Below, one piece after another: positions 12,201 to 27,200 of a stretch of DNA of 64,000 bases. The notes under the pieces were generated by a model, which saw nothing but the letters and a program-made list of their open reading frames with translations, was not told the DNA's origin and did not search any database. Position 1 is the stretch's first letter, and the number at the start of each line of letters is the position of its first letter. A program made the position numbers and the translations under genes. This stretch comes from Pomacea canaliculata (lineage: Eukaryota; Mollusca; Gastropoda; Architaenioglossa; Ampullariidae): positions 6,860,047-6,924,046 of the forward strand of contig NC_037592.1 of assembly GCF_003073045.1 (NCBI RefSeq), written 5' to 3'.

Positions 12201-12205
12201 TGCCA

Positions 12206-12211
12206 TTTATT
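12206..12211 (-). terminator. Polyadenylation signal for the lectin gene
   Basis: AATAAA on the minus strand about 215 bp after the lectin stop codon. Confidence 0.45.
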
Positions 12212-12427
12212 CAGTCACATCCTTTATCACTCCGGTTTAGGAGACAGTTTTATAAACGACGTATAAAAGGCATCACCAATCCACAGAAAGGGAACATTAT
12301 ATTTCTGTATAATATTTGTAAACACGTTGGAAGTAATTATGTCATTACTAGTCCGGCAAGCTATCAGAAAACCTCTGAACAAGTTTCCGACCCAACCGCC
12401 ATGACAGTTTGTTCGAAGAATGTCCAG

Positions 12428-14717
12428 CTAGCCCGCTCGATTTTGCAGAGATGCGAGAACGTTGCCCAGCCTGGCCATCAGAGCTGCTCGGGTCGCAGAA
12501 TTCATGTTTAAGGCAGCCGCTGGGTTTAGTCTAGCTGGCAAAGAACCTGGTACCTGCATTGGCAACGACGAACTTCCGGTTCCCCCGGAAGTTCCCGTGT
12601 TGCTGCTCGCCTTGTCTGATCCGTAAGGCAAGGCTGGGACGGCAGAAAAATGAGAATGGGATGCTGCTGCTGCTGATGATGACGACGACGACGATGACGA
12701 TGATGCGGGAGACGGTCTGCTTTGGGATAAAGCTGGTTGTTGCCCTGTCTTTGTTGAGGAAGCTTGCTGAGCTCCGACAGACAGTGCACTGAGCGGGACT
12801 GAAGGCTGGGGCTGGATCTGGGGCTGAGGCTGGAGCTGGGGCTGGGGCTGTGCCTGTAGTTGATTTAACCCAGCAGCAGGGATGCTGAAACGCCAGCAAA
12901 AATAACCACTGAATGCTACAACATGCATCAAAACAGAATGAAAACCTATTTGAACATGTCATGCGGTAACTTTCAGTAGGACAACTCAACAAAAAGTTTA
13001 AACTAAAGTTGATTTCGTGTCCCTAGCTAGAGACCACTTAAGTAATTGAAAAGTTTGTTAGTTGTTGACTGTTTTTAATATTTGTAAATACATGTATATG
13101 AATTGTATGCATTACAAATTTATGTATGGTAAGGATATAAGACAGCCACCTCTGCTGACTTTGGGGTTAAGACACAGAATGGACGCCTGTGCAAGCCAAA
13201 TTATTAAATGAGCAGTGTGGGTAATAGATTTGTCACCTGGCCAATACAGGCTTCATAAATTTCTAATTATTTCGATTATAAGTAATACAAGTGATCTATA
13301 TATATATATATGACACACCTTAAAAATATTCTTGAAGTCTAAACTTGGCTTTGGCATTAGTCTACATTCCATATGATAACTTAAGCAGCAATGATTCATA
13401 AACCCATATACATTCCCCCATTCTACTCTCTCCCCCTGTACCACAAACAAGCATACATTTCCCATTTCATCCTTGAAATACATGCAGTTCGCACTTTGGA
13501 CGAACCCGTGAAATGGGTTTTGGGGGGAGTTGGGTGTTTAATTAAATGTCCTGACTTACAAGCGCTGCCTGGGTTGGCATAAACAAATGGTTGGCTGGGT
13601 AGGATGGGTCACTGACGGTGTTTCTAGCTGTGTGAATGAAACCCACATCTTAAAGAGAGGCTTACCTCACAATACCCGTAGTGTTGTAGTCTGTGTGTTC
13701 AGTCTTGTCTCTCTCGGGTATAAACAAGAATGATATGGCTTTTTCTGGGATGGAGAGACTTTACCTCCATTCTACATTTAGAGCCCCAGGGACTTTTTTG
13801 CAGCCCTAATTATGGACTGGAGCGCAAGAAGAGAGGGATAGAAAATGCATGAAGAGGCTGCTTTCTGCATTAACACCTGGGCCTTAACTATTGAGGATCG
13901 GATGATTGCTTAAGATCTCGCATCCTGCCCTCATAATTTCTCGCTGGACGTGACACTTGTTTCCATGGCAAGACTAGCAGTTACTTGGAGTAAAACGGCC
14001 TAGAGCCAGAGATTTTTAAAAAAAATGCACTCCGATTGGCTCTTAACAGGAAAGAGGGAAACAAAAGATTAATTAAGCCACTTACCTGGCTGAGCAGGGG
14101 TTCCCACCGGTGGCCATGCACTTCTCCACGCATGCGTCCACGCTGGCGAAGGAGGTGGGCGGCACGCACTGGTACTCGACCTCCATGTACTTGAGCACGT
14201 CAGGACACGGGTCAGACAGGAAGGTCGCCGTGTCCACCAGGACCTCACACATGAACCTCCCTTCACACCGGTACCGCATGTACTGGGTGGCGTCCGTCTT
14301 GCACATCTTTTGCAGCATGAAGTTGTCGCCACACCTGTGACAGCGTTCAGCAAAGATTGAAAGTTTTGCAGGCAAGAGGTAGTTGGTTGTCAGTGGGGTG
14401 CTGGTAGATTTTCCTTGGATTTCTTTTATTTTCTTTTTTGCTTTTTATGGTGGGTGGGTGATCTATATGTATACATTCTATTGGATTTCAAAATACTTGC
14501 ATTTCATTATCTTTGCAAGTGTTAGCAAGTGTGGTGAGCTCTACTCACTTGAATACACTCCCCGGTTGGCGGCCGAACTTGGCAGAAAGGATGAGACTTG
14601 GCCCGTGTAACACTGGATGACCAGCATGTCGCCTTCGCACGCGTAGACCGAGTAGCCGAGGGCGAGAGCTGACCACTGCAGCGTCACTAGCGCCACCAGG
14701 CACGCCTTGCTCAGCAT
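12428..14717 (-). CDS. Secreted SUEL-type (rhamnose-binding) lectin with Q/P/S-rich tail
   Basis: Three exons: 14717-14549, 14334-14086 and 12884-12428. Exon 1 encodes a signal peptide (MLSKACLVALVTLQWSALALG) and the lectin start (YACEGDMLVIQCYTG). Exon 2 gives the rest of the domain (CGDNFMLQKMC, CEGRFMCEV, FLSDPCPDVLKYMEVEYQC) and an extra Cys-pair segment. Exon 3 gives a low-complexity tail of Q-P repeats and serine runs, ending in LARLNPAAALNMNSA-like sequence, about 150 residues. SUEL domains bind galactose or rhamnose; the product is probably extracellular, perhaps mucus or defence related (inference). Oddity: the signal-peptide frame and the lectin frame of exon 1 (SAKFGRQPGSVF) differ by one base near 14598, and exon 1 ends in phase 1 while exon 2 needs phase 2. 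One added base would fix both, so this is an assembly error or a real frameshift. Confidence 0.7.
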
Positions 14718-15714
14718 CTTCTCCTCAGTCTTGATGATCTGCGATATTGAGGTCGCAAGCTTGCTCGTATGCAGTTGGCCCTGTATATTTAATGAATATG
14801 TTTATGAAGGGGGGGGGATGAACTAAACGACCAAATGTACCAACATTAAGTTATGGTAAGTAGAGACAACGTTGTTAATAGAATGGATTTACATTTTTTT
14901 CCTTCCGTTCAACTTTCTTAGGACCAATATAACTTTGAATAACCACGACCACGGGAACCAAAAGGAAATTGAGATAAATTACACAGTTTTATAGAATCAA
15001 ATTAGCACTTAATCTGCAGAGTAATGCCGATGTAAAGAGAGAAGAAGAAGAGTAAGCATCGGCTGTTCTTTGTCTGTAAGTGATGTAAAAGGAAAATGTT
15101 TTATCAAGTTACATAACGATAACAAGTAAAAATGAAATTTCTGAAAACTAAAAATTAAAAAGTAATGCCAGACAGAAAAAAATGCTCATATTTTACAACT
15201 GTTTTTCCAAAATGAGTGTATGATTTTCGGGTATGTCTCATGTGCTAAGTAATTTTAATGTTCACCAGGTTCTTCCCTGAAAAGTAAGAATATTCTAGTT
15301 TGCATTTCTTTTCTCGTTCGTTTGAAATACCTAAAATATCAGTATAATACTTTACACAGATAACCTTAGCTTTTTTTTTTTAACGGCAAGACTTGTTCTT
15401 TCAAATTTTAAACAGAGTACAGTATTTGACCACATGGCAAGGGGAAAACTTATTAAGTCAAGGCCACTCACCCCTCACTCAGAAACTTTTCACAACTCTG
15501 CTGCTCGCGAATTTTTCGCCAGACACTCAGACATTGCAAGTTTTATACCGTCTCTCAGGGCTGTCAGATTCTTGGGGCTCGAGGGTGCATGAGGAAGGGA
15601 CGGAAAGCAACAGATTTAAGTCAGGGCGTAAACAATCGCAGTCACGTGACACAATAAATTGTGACGTCGCTGCAAGATGACAGATGCTTCCTGACTGCTC
15701 ACGCCAACTTTAAA

Positions 15715-15870
15715 TGCTAAATACTCTTCCCGGTTGGTGGCCTAATTTGGCAGAAAAAAGAGGATTTGGTCGATGTGACTCTGGATGACCAGTATGTCGC
15801 CTTTGCACCCGCAGACCGAGACGTGAGTTGACCACTGCAGCGACCCTAGCGCCACCACTTCTCGAGCAAC
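15715..15870 (-). pseudogene. Decayed duplicate of the lectin first exon
   Basis: Minus strand matches lectin exon 1 over about 150 bp: GGTGGCGCTAG, CTGCAGTGGTCA, AAGGCGACATACTGGTCATCCAG, CCACCAACCGGG. The start codon region is altered and the frame ends in a stop, so it is not a usable exon. It sits about 1 kb upstream of the working copy, in the same orientation. Confidence 0.75.
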
Positions 15871-15879
15871 AGGTCAAAG

Positions 15880-18270
15880 GTTATCCCCTCCTCTGTGATG
15901 TTTTCTGTTGGCAGCCATCTCCATTCAGGCTGAAGTTTTTTGGGGTTTTTTTTTTCGTTTTTATTTTTTTTTTCGTGTTGTTTTCACAATTATGAAGATA
16001 TCAAGTTTTTTTTTTTTTTTGTTTTTTTTTTTTGTTGGTATATTGTGTATGTCAGTGTGAAGAAAGTATGCGTTATTATTTTTTAATAGTAAAGAAGAAA
16101 CAAATTCTAGTACTTACTGGAGAACTGCGCACATTTCTCGAAAAATCAGTTATTCAGAGCTGTTTTATGGCTGATGTTTATCTTCAATTTGCAAGTGGTG
16201 ACAAGTTTTTCTTGACATGCATGCTTCTTCAAATTTGATTATTTTAGCATCTTATGAAAATATATTCTGGCGGCTTCACGTATTTTATTGGAACTAACAA
16301 GACCCAAAAAAATGAGAACGACCAAGGAACACCTGACCCCACCAGCTCGAGACAGACGGGAAAAAATCTCCTAGAGCCAGATACAAAGTAAAGTACATGT
16401 TAAAGATGATTAACGAGCTTTTGATGGCCTTTTACAGAAGAGAGAGAAGAGAGGAGGGAGAAAAGAACCTTGTTCCGAACATTATCTGTACGCTGTGCTA
16501 AATCTCAAAGTATTTACTAGAGAACCAAAAAACATATTTGTCAGAAAATGGCAACAAATTACACTTGTTCGAGAGCAGCAACAAACTACTCGTTAAACAG
16601 AGCAACAGATTATTTTGTTCGAGAGCAGCAGCAGATCTTAACGCCTTTTCCATTTGATTCATTGCATACAAGTTTGTAAGCGACTGTAACAGTAAAAGTA
16701 TATCTATATAAACTATTTTACGTGGATTTTAGGCTTCCTCCTCTACCCGGAATACTTTAATAACCAACCACACAAACACATTAAGAAAATTACTACTATT
16801 TACACAAATCATTTCAAGTAAAAAATTGTACTTTAATTATAAATCTTTGTACAAATGTGTAACACTACGGCAAAATGACCTAATACGCTAGTAACATAGG
16901 TAACAAATTATTATACATAAGAATGCACAAACAATACATAAAGGTTCCTCTTGTCAAAAAGTGCACAGCCTGCAGCAAGTCTGCTATTATTTTGATTTTC
17001 TTAAAGCAAAAAAACCTGATTAGTGCACTAAAACTGAGAAATTTAAAATGTCTTCCTAATCACCAATACATACAGCAGCAATGTTTAGTTATGAAGATAA
17101 AAGCAGAACAAAAGAAAAGAGTTCAGAATTGCATACGATTCACTGCCCTTACAGTCAACTATATGGTGTAGACTGTAGACAAACAAATCTTTCACACTGA
17201 GCACAAAAAATATCACTAGTAGCTCCGCCCAAAGGGTCGAATTCAGACAAACAAAGCTTCTTGTCGAGCAAGTCTCTTGTCACTGCCATGCAATTCGGTA
17301 ATTATTTTTATTTCGTCGACGCCGACGTCCCATGGTCAAAAGAAACTGCCACCGGGATGGGAGGCATCATATCCAGTGACAAGAACGACCCAAAACACAT
17401 CAAAATAAGAAGACCGCATACCTAGTAACACAGACGATACTGGCGTTTGAAAGACCCGAAACAATGGTGTGGATTGTTTCTCTGTAAGCTGTCGGAAGAC
17501 CTGTCCTCTGTAAAAGCATAGTTGTTTTTTTTTTTATTTTATTGTCGAGAGCTACGAGTAGGACAATAAACAGGCCTTGGCATCCCGCTGGCAGAATTCG
17601 TTGTTGCGACACAGTGTTTGCAAAGCTGTTGACAGAGCCGAGACCCTTCTTTACTCCATACATATTTTAAGCCTTTTCGGGATCCTTTTTGTCCCATTTC
17701 AAACAATTTTCTCCAGCATTTAATATAAACTTTAAGGCAACAGCTGGTGTATCATTATCGTTATTGCGAGTGGTCGCGGCGGCAGTAGTGGTTGTCGTTG
17801 CCCTTATTATTTTTCAGTGGGTGCTGTATTGGTTGCGGTGGTGGCGGAATGTGATGTGATTGTGATGGTGCAGACCAAGTTAAAAACAAATATGACTATG
17901 ACGACGACAGAAAAGACAAAGATGATGAAAGATGATATCCAAGAAACTGTTATATTCTATTTCAATTGCATCACAGTAATCACCTCTCCCAAAGTAAACT
18001 CAAGTCAATATCGTAAAAAGGGCACTTAAAGAGACAGTGACCGATTCTTTAAAAATAGGTTCAAAAATATGTCTGTTAACTATGTAATTTTCCAAGCCAC
18101 TGAAGTGATAGGTGGTCTTAAGTCAGAGATGTCAATCTTTTAGGTTCACAGACAGCCTCATACTCAAAGTCAACAGGGGCTTTTTATGAAGCCATTCGTT
18201 CGTCTGTAGCTCCACCTGGATTGTTGCAATTGTCTAATTACAGAATTACATACCTAACTTCCATGACCCG
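15880..18270. other. No gene recognised
   Basis: Holds long T tracts at about 15940-16035 and AT-rich spacer. Short open frames here show no family resemblance. Confidence 0.5.
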
Positions 18271-18272
18271 GG

Positions 18273-18278
18273 TTTATT
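18273..18278 (-). terminator. Polyadenylation signal for the PARP gene
   Basis: AATAAA on the minus strand only about 11 bp after the stop codon at 18289-18291. Confidence 0.4.
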
Positions 18279-18288
18279 CTCACCGCAA

Positions 18289-21200
18289 CTAAAATAAGAT
18301 CACGTACGCAGGATAGGCCTGAGCCGAATCGAATACAACGTACATGCTGGGGTTGGTTGTATTATCACAAGCGCTGTTGTACGGCCTCTGTTTGGGGTCG
18401 CCGGAGTCGATGGGCGGTTTTGTCATTGTGCTATTCCCTGCCACTGTCCGACCGCACAGCACCCGAGCCACAAAAAGAGTCTTTGCTGACTGCAATGGGT
18501 CAAGGTCTAACACGGAGGTGGAATAACAGAGTGTGGAAGCTTGTTCAAGACCTGAAGCCATGCAGGAACACTTAATGCTAGGGTGCGTGTGTACTTGATA
18601 GCGTAGAGATACTCTCCACTGGCCTTTTCTTCATTCCTGTCACTGAACTTCAGTGAGTAGCTAGCATGCTTTGCGAAGTAGCATCCTGAAACAAAAATTA
18701 TTCAACTCAAAATTCCTGAGACTGAAGCAATCTGCAGTTAATCATTAATACTTCAGTAAGTTGTGAAATTTTAACAAACTGAAAAAAAGTTATGACATTT
18801 ACAATATTCTTGCAACGATTGGAAGCAGATAGCCAGCAGCAGAAGCAGATACGCAGGCTAGTTGGACATTCGAGTGGTGCAGCATATCCCTATGATTCAG
18901 CTGCTGACACCAGACCCCACTTTGGCTTCGGGAAGGAAAGACAAAGAAGTGATGGGGGCTGCTTTCAAATAAAAAAATAAGCCTGTCTTGAAAAAAGAAC
19001 CTCACACCCAAATGGTTCATGGGATTTCAAATATCTGTGGTCTTTGGTGTAGAAAGATGCATTCTGGAACTGAATTAGGCGAAGGTTTTAAAAGTCTGCA
19101 ATCCAGCAACAATTTAACAAAAGCTGATTAAAAAATAGCAATTAATTCATGCCTATGTCTACATGTACTCATGCACACACTTGTGAAACATGTAAACATT
19201 TACAAAGAACAAATACGACTTGGTGTCTGTCATCACCGTGTACTAACCTTTGCCATACACTGTGCCATTGCGCCCACAAAGGCGCCAGTCAAACCCCTCG
19301 CTACATATGTCATGAGCAAAGGTGGCCTCAGTTCCATGAAAGAGTAACTTTTCGTTGAGCTGGCCCTTTCCAAAATCATCGACCATGTGCTGGCGAGCTC
19401 TGAATAAAACAAAACATTGGAATGAATGACAAATAATATCTGTCCGACACGAAGCAAGTTTCTTGTTAGCTGTTTGTTGAAAAGTTGCCCGCACATTTTA
19501 ATACACAGGACTCATATGCATAGATATAAGCCATTCACCCATGGGTAATGTTGCCCTAACTTGGTAGGACCAATGGATAAAGTTAACCCAACAGGCAAAC
19601 TTATTTTCAGATTTATATCGATGGTGAAATTAACTAACGGATGTGCAAAGCTAAAAAAACCCATAAAAAGTGATTTCCACCCCTTTTATATATCATGAGG
19701 TTTCTACTTTCCTCTTTTGCTGATGCTGTTGTTATTAATGCTAATGACAACAGCAGTAGTCATGGGAGGAGAGTGGGCGTGGGGTAGGGATGAACCTGTT
19801 GTTTTATGCCAAGTCAGTAACTATAACAATAAGGATATATCATAACACATCAACCAGCCTTGTCAATAGACGCCACAGTAGAGGCAGAATGAAGTAACAA
19901 AGAATGCAGTATTGTATGAAAAGGGAGCATAAGCAACAGGAATCCACTAAGAACTCGCCAACATCTTGGATACTTGATAAGAATCATTAAAAAAATAATA
20001 ATGAAAAAAGAAAGAGTACATCAAATGGTTCAGTAATGACTTGCTCACAGGGCATATCTTTCCCAGAGATGCACATTTTGTATGCGTGAAATTTGTGGAT
20101 TGTTGTAACCAAAGTTAGGATAAGTGACCTCTACCCTCCTAAGGATCCTCTTGAATTCTCTGCTCTCCCTAAGTACATTAACCAGCAAGTACTTCTGCAA
20201 CAGGAATAATTTATGCACACATATATTCACACTGATCGTAGATTGCGGACACTGACATAATGCATGTACTACAGCGTAAATACCCATATAAAAATACTTA
20301 TACATGTTGTCTATAATAGGAATATGTAATTTTCCTGAAAAAAAAAAAAGCCAGCAAATGACTGGTTTCTACAAGCATGTACTTCACACACCAGCTAAAT
20401 TGCAACCAAACTTTATCATCAGATTTTTGTAAAATCTGTTTTTAAAATAGTACATGTAGAGCCAAAACACTCAACAATCATCATAATGGATTACCATTCT
20501 GTGTAACACATACACTGGGTTCTGTGCATGCTTGCTAGCTTATCTACATATCTCTAGGACATTAACAAGTGAACAACATTGACAGATATCTCTTGTAAAC
20601 AGAACTCTCCACACAGATTGCCAAGATAATCCATGTCTAATTCTATGATCCACAGGTACCTTGTACTTGATGCCCTAGGTATTTTACAATTTTCAAAAGT
20701 TAGCTATGCTTATACATGCACATAAAAGATTTATCCTGTCTGAAGATTCACTAACCTGTTGAAAATTTGGTGGAAATGGCGCCCAGTATCGAGGAGCAGA
20801 CACTGGAGACCATTCCTGAGTGGTTTTTGACCCACAGGACACATGACTAAACTGATAAAGGTCTTTCTTGCAAATCTGGCAGTATTTCTGGGAAAAATAT
20901 AAAAGCATCATAACAAGAAAACGAAGATGATATTAATGGCTATGATACAGAAGGAGGAAGAGAATAAAGTGGAGAATAAAAGACAACAAGAATTTGGTGA
21001 CAATAATACTGATGATGAAAAAAGAATGTCATTATTAGATTTAACATCTTTTGGTGCTAAAGATTGGTAAAATAAAAAATTAGAAAAATATTGCCTCTAA
21101 ACAAAACATTACATCTCTTCAAAATTAGCAGTGTACACAGACTAGTGACCCTAACCATCCACGAAGTGTTAACTTTAAAAAAAAAGATATTAGTCTTCAC

Positions 21201-24200
21201 ATGCCCAGATAGATGTAAACAAAAAGCATGCCCAAAGCTTATCTGTTCAGCTATCTTTATGACCAGCTGATGGAATGTTGTAATGAATTTCCTCAGAACT
21301 TTGCATAGAAGGGTCGGCCTTTGTTTTGCAGTGAATTGTAAGGGAGGCAACAGCTACCAATATCTTTTCCTTGACAACTTTTGAACCCATCTGCCTAATT
21401 AATTCATCAATCAAAAAATGTTAGGAAGTGTCTACCAAAATTTTCGTTGATAATGGAATAAGGAAACGAAAGAAGCCCCTTGAGCTTCATCTGTTTGATA
21501 ACTTAATTGTCAATCAGCTTTTACTGAAACTCACTTGTGAGCTGTTGCTGTTGATTAAACGGAATCCTATTTCCTTAGGACTTAATACCATCATGTCCAT
21601 ATCGCTGATTAACTTGAATGTTTCCTTTTCTGATTTTTCTTTCAGTAATTCCATAACAATGTACGGCAAAACTTTCCTTGCTTCTCCTGCTTGAGAGAAC
21701 ACAAACATCAAGAACACAATTTTAAAAAGCCGATATGGATAAGAATACATATGTTGAAAAAATGGCACCATCTTTCCTAAACAAAAATCACAAACTGTTC
21801 TTAGTTTTGTTTATATTAAAATGTTGCAAACACTTGCATAACATTTTAAAAGCATGATTTACTTGATGAAAGCAGTATTCCAAATCTTGCCATTGTTTAT
21901 TTTATACAATGATGTCACACTACCATTCTCCTTCACATAATACACAATGCTACATGCATGTGAACATCTTAACACATTCATAAATCTATTTCTCTCAGGG
22001 ATCATAGAGACAAAAATCAGGATCTCAGTAACCATAACATTGAGATGTTACTTGTAAAGTAGCAATCATTTCTAAAAGTTACTCGTAACAATTGCATTTG
22101 AAGGTAGCAATCATACTGAGTTTATATCCATGGGCATCAACCATTCAATTTACCTATAGGTAAAATTGTTCCTAACTTGATTAGGGAACCAGCCAATAAA
22201 GTTAAACCCAAAATACAAATTATCTCCAAATTCATGAGTCACTGTAAAATAACATACTGGCAGAAATTCCCGAAGAGAGGCAAGATTGCTAAAAGATACT
22301 TAAAAAGAGGAAAAAAATACAAGAAAGTCCAATTCATTCACTATGATGGCCATCGTAAATACTAGATGGCAAATATTGTTTGCTTTCTTTAGGAAACATA
22401 ATGACCTACAGAAAAAGCCAAAGGAATGATAGATCTAATTCAACATTAATAAATAACTAATTTTAAACATGTCACACTTACGTAATGGAACAGTCTGTTT
22501 ACAATTAGGTGCCAGACACTTGATATAAGCCTGGAAATAAGAAGTGAACATAATTAGACCCACATATCCTTATCTCAAAGACTAGAAGAGAAAGGAATAG
22601 TTGAATTGTTTAGGGACATTGACCAAGGCAGAAAAGGATGACTCAGTCAGACATTGCTTTGGACAAGTAAGTAGAAGTTAAGTGTTATCATCATTCAGTT
22701 GCACCCTGTTTTGGAGTATCCAGGACTTTATGTCAGCTATGCATTCTTGTCTCCCCGTCAGTAATTCAAGTTCAGTAAGGAGAACTGGCTGATAAAGCTG
22801 TGTATCATCACTAGTGAGTCAAAACTTAAATAGTCCTGTAACATGCCTCTGTAGGTGATAATAAAGTTTCCTTTGATGACATTTCAACACATGTTTGGCA
22901 TAGTAAGTGACCATCTCTGCACTGAGCAAAGCTGTCCCGTCCAATCAATGAACTGCATTTGCCACACAGCTGCAGGCGCTGCTGAAACTCTGAAACTGAA
23001 GGGAAGTAGCAATGATTTCAAATAGTTCTTGTCACAAGTTACACTGGAACAAAAATCAAGAAAATCAATCATTGACTGAACACCCACTTTAAAACTAATG
23101 TTCACTGAATGACAGAAGGTTATCATAAAAAAAACTACCAGAATGAGGCAGAAATATGGGCAGGTGATGCACAAAACTAGCCCTTACTGATGCAACAAGC
23201 AGAGGGGAGACCAAAGTGCCTTGTTAGCTGATATAGTCTCTAATGCACCAAATAGTTTATTTTCAACTTTTCTGTGAAAGGTAAAATTCTACTGTTTATA
23301 AAATCTGATTATCAGTCTATTATGCGCCAAAGATGCAAGCCAAAGTATCTGCATTAATATTTTGTGCTGGCTCTTCCTTCCAAATGAAGGTGGTTGAGGA
23401 AGTGGCTTTTCCAACTGCATTTGTTTTTTATGTCGTCATCAGTTGCATAGCCTCCAGTTACACATTCTAAGCTCCCAATAACTCGCCAAATGACCATAGA
23501 GAATACATAACTGCGAGTGTACAGTACTGACCATCAATAACATCCTCTTTTTCTTCTTCTGCACAGCTTTGGATAGAGGCATCTTTGTCCATTTCATTGA
23601 GGTCTATATGATCATCAACTGACGTAGCAGCTACTTCAAATTCTGGTGCTGAAACAAAACATTTCTAGTATAGTTAAAAAAAGATAAATAAATCAGAAGC
23701 TTGTCAAGACTATCTTGCACTTCATAATAGTTCTTTCCTCCATCCACAAACATATCCTTTCAAAATGCATTATGATAACCACAGCCTTCAAAGGGTTACT
23801 CTTTCGCTAGAACAATGTAAAACATTCTCAATATTTCTAGCTTTAAAGCCAACTGTCATACCCACCATTAAATCTATTCTACACCTTAAACCACCTCTCA
23901 CCTCAATAAACATTGTAATACATATATATATATACCTGCAATGCTTTTGATTCTAGTGGAACTGGTTTCAGATGTTGCAGTATTACAGACTTGCTCCGTA
24001 TTCTCTTCAACGTTCTGTGCATAGTCTTCACCTTGAATGACACCTAATTTTTCTTTATGTTTATAGTCTTGGTTTGGTACATTTCTGTCTGCTTTATTAT
24101 CGTCCAAAGAAACATCCCTTGACTGTAATCAGAACAATAAAGCTTTACAAGAAGCGCCTCAAAGCCTGAAAAAGAAAGCTTTATTTTAAAACTTTCTCCA

Positions 24201-27200
24201 AAAAATGTTTATAATTAAAGTCTCCATCTCCAGTCTTTTCAGAAATTGATATTTTATAAAAACAGATAAAGGGGGGCAAAAACCAAGAAGAAAATGTAGA
24301 TAACATAAGGATGCATCAAACACTTTACCATTATATACTTTGAACTTGTTAAGAATTTTTAGCTGTCTAACCAGACCAAATGAAATGTATTCTCTGTTAC
24401 AGGCAAGTTTCTTAACTAGTGAGCAAGAGGACAAAAATATAATGTGAAATATGCTCTTTCATGATGTTCGCCATCTTACAACTTTAATGGATACAACTTA
24501 AATGGTCCGTTAACATGCCTCTGTTGTTGAATAAGTTTCACTTGATGACTTTTTAACACATGCTTTGCATAGGAGGTGTTTGTTTCTGTGCTGAGTCAGG
24601 CTGTCCAGTCCAGCAAATAAACTGCATTTGTCACATACCACCTGCTGAGGTTCTGAAACCAAAAGGAAAAAAGAACAATGATTTTAATTAATTCTTGCAA
24701 TACAATAAACAATTTCCCGTAAAATTAAAAAGATAAACTGACAAACTCTCTTGCTACAACCTATAGGTTAAAATTACCATGGTGAATAAAAAAGTTTCAA
24801 GATTCTTCTTTCTGTCACTCAAGGGGTATTGAGATATTAAAAATATATCCATTATATAACATTAATGACTAACACCAGTTCAGTTCTATACATCAAAGTC
24901 TGCATTTAACCCCCTTTCAAAAGCAAAAACAAAAAAAAGTAACACATACTTGCACTTTCTTTTTCTGCAATAGAACTGGCACTAGAAATGTCTTCAGTAT
25001 CACAAACTTCATCAGTGTCCCTGTCATCTTCTTGCACAAGGTCTTGATTATGAATGCCAAACAAAATTTTTATGTATACATCATCCTCCGTCTCTTCCAG
25101 GTCTAAATCATCATCGGTTGACTGCGATCAGAACATAAATGTATACAGGTCACATTTTAAGTCTCCAAAGAGATCTTTTAAAATGGTTCCTGCAGAGTCA
25201 TAACTTGTTTAAATGCTTATTATTATAAGAATCCGACCCTTTTAGAATGAATAAGGAGGCAGAAATAAAATGAATGCAACATCAACATAATACTTACAGT
25301 GTTTTAAAAAAATTATACTAATAATGTATTTATAGTGCGATGCATGGAAAATTATTATGCAAAATATACACACCTACAGAACAAAGGGAAATAAACCAAG
25401 AATGATGTGTAGCAGTGTGTGAATGGAAACAACAAAGAAATTCAGAGGTAGACAATTGAAATCAGGCATGGTATTAAAAAAGTGTGCAATACAATAATCA
25501 AAAAGTATGAGATACAGAACAGAATACTAATGAAACAGAATCATTTTAAAAACTTCAGGTAACCATACTTGAACCATAAATGTATTGTTGTAAACTGAGG
25601 GTTTAACTTGAGTTATTTTATTTAGAATATAAGCTACAAAAGTGTTCAACACACAACACATATAACATAGTACAGGAATACAGGTAATCACACATAACAA
25701 CAAACCATTTAAGATAATTTGTAATAATATAATAAGATATAATAAAGACCTCAGAGACAGAACCAGTCATTTAGTAAGTTGTACTAACTTCCTCAGACTG
25801 GATGGCCAAAGATTCCTCTCCCAATTGACAAGCATCATATAATGTTTTCCCTTGGAAGTTGCCTTCCTGGCAAAAACAATTGAGACATATGCTCAAACAT
25901 GGAAGCAATTTTAAGACTTCAATAGTTAACAGGGTTACGAAACTTTGATTTCCTGAAATATCTTCCTATCATACCAATGCAAACAATATGATGCAAAACC
26001 TACAGAACCTTAAATAATCAATGGCAGATTTCAACCAAGAACAATACTTTATTTGACAAAGATAAAGACTCTACAACATATTTTGACAAAATGTAACAAA
26101 TAAAACTTATTAATATTTTCATCTGTATACTCACGCCAAGTTAACTTCTTAAAATTTCTTAGATTGATGCATTTTACAGACATCTTGATTATACTAAAAG
26201 TAACAATACTTTTTGTCAATGCTATGGATGCAGTTTTGACAAAATTAAATACATATAATGATCATGATAAACTACATCATATCTATTTTCTCAGAGTATA
26301 GAACTTTCAGAAATTATAAATAGACAATAGCTCTCAAGATGGGGAAAAAAAACGTTTCAACAAGACTTTCTGTCCACAACCTACCTAATCAGGATATTTC
26401 AGCATTCCTTTCATACAATTTATTGAACTTAAGTCTGGCACCTTAAAAGAGGAAACATGCAAAAACTATTTAACTCTGGAAACAGAAAAGACACAACAGT
26501 CAAAAAAATGCTTCTTACAATGTAATCCGAATCCTTTATTCTGCTATCTGAATCTTCTTCTTGGTGAACTTTACTTTCTTTCTCATGGATCTTATCGACG
26601 GGCATCTCACTTAATGATGCCAAAGTGTCCATATCAAATGAACTAACTGAACAATACTGAACCTCAGATCTGCATGATTCCTCAGACTGTGAGTCATTTG
26701 GCAGATAATCCACAGCATTGTGAAAGACTTTCCTTCTTTTGGTTTCCTGACCCAGACTACTATTCTCAGTATTTTCTTCAGTCCAGGAGTCACAGTCCAT
26801 GGTGGCAACAGGCAGTAACTTTCGCTTTTGTGTACTTTCTGTGTCCTTATTCTGGACGGATATCCCATTGGTCCGATCATCATCTGTAGTCAGAAGGCAC
26901 TTAAAACCTGCAAACAATTAATTTCAATTTTATATGACATTTGTTGTTATTATTTTTGTTTTGTTCATATGTTTTCCGAGGGCAGAAAGTTAAAGGGTAT
27001 ATAAAATAGTAGAAGTTATCAATCTGACAAAACACATATATGAAAAAGAACAAAAACAGAAAACTAAATAACAGCGCACTTCAGAACAGAGTCTATGCAT
27101 ATATTTACTTAATATTATGTCCTATAAAAAATTCTAAAACCAGGATACATGTCGTGAGTTGTGATAGGTCTTGTACTGTTTCATCTACAAAAAGTGTCTT

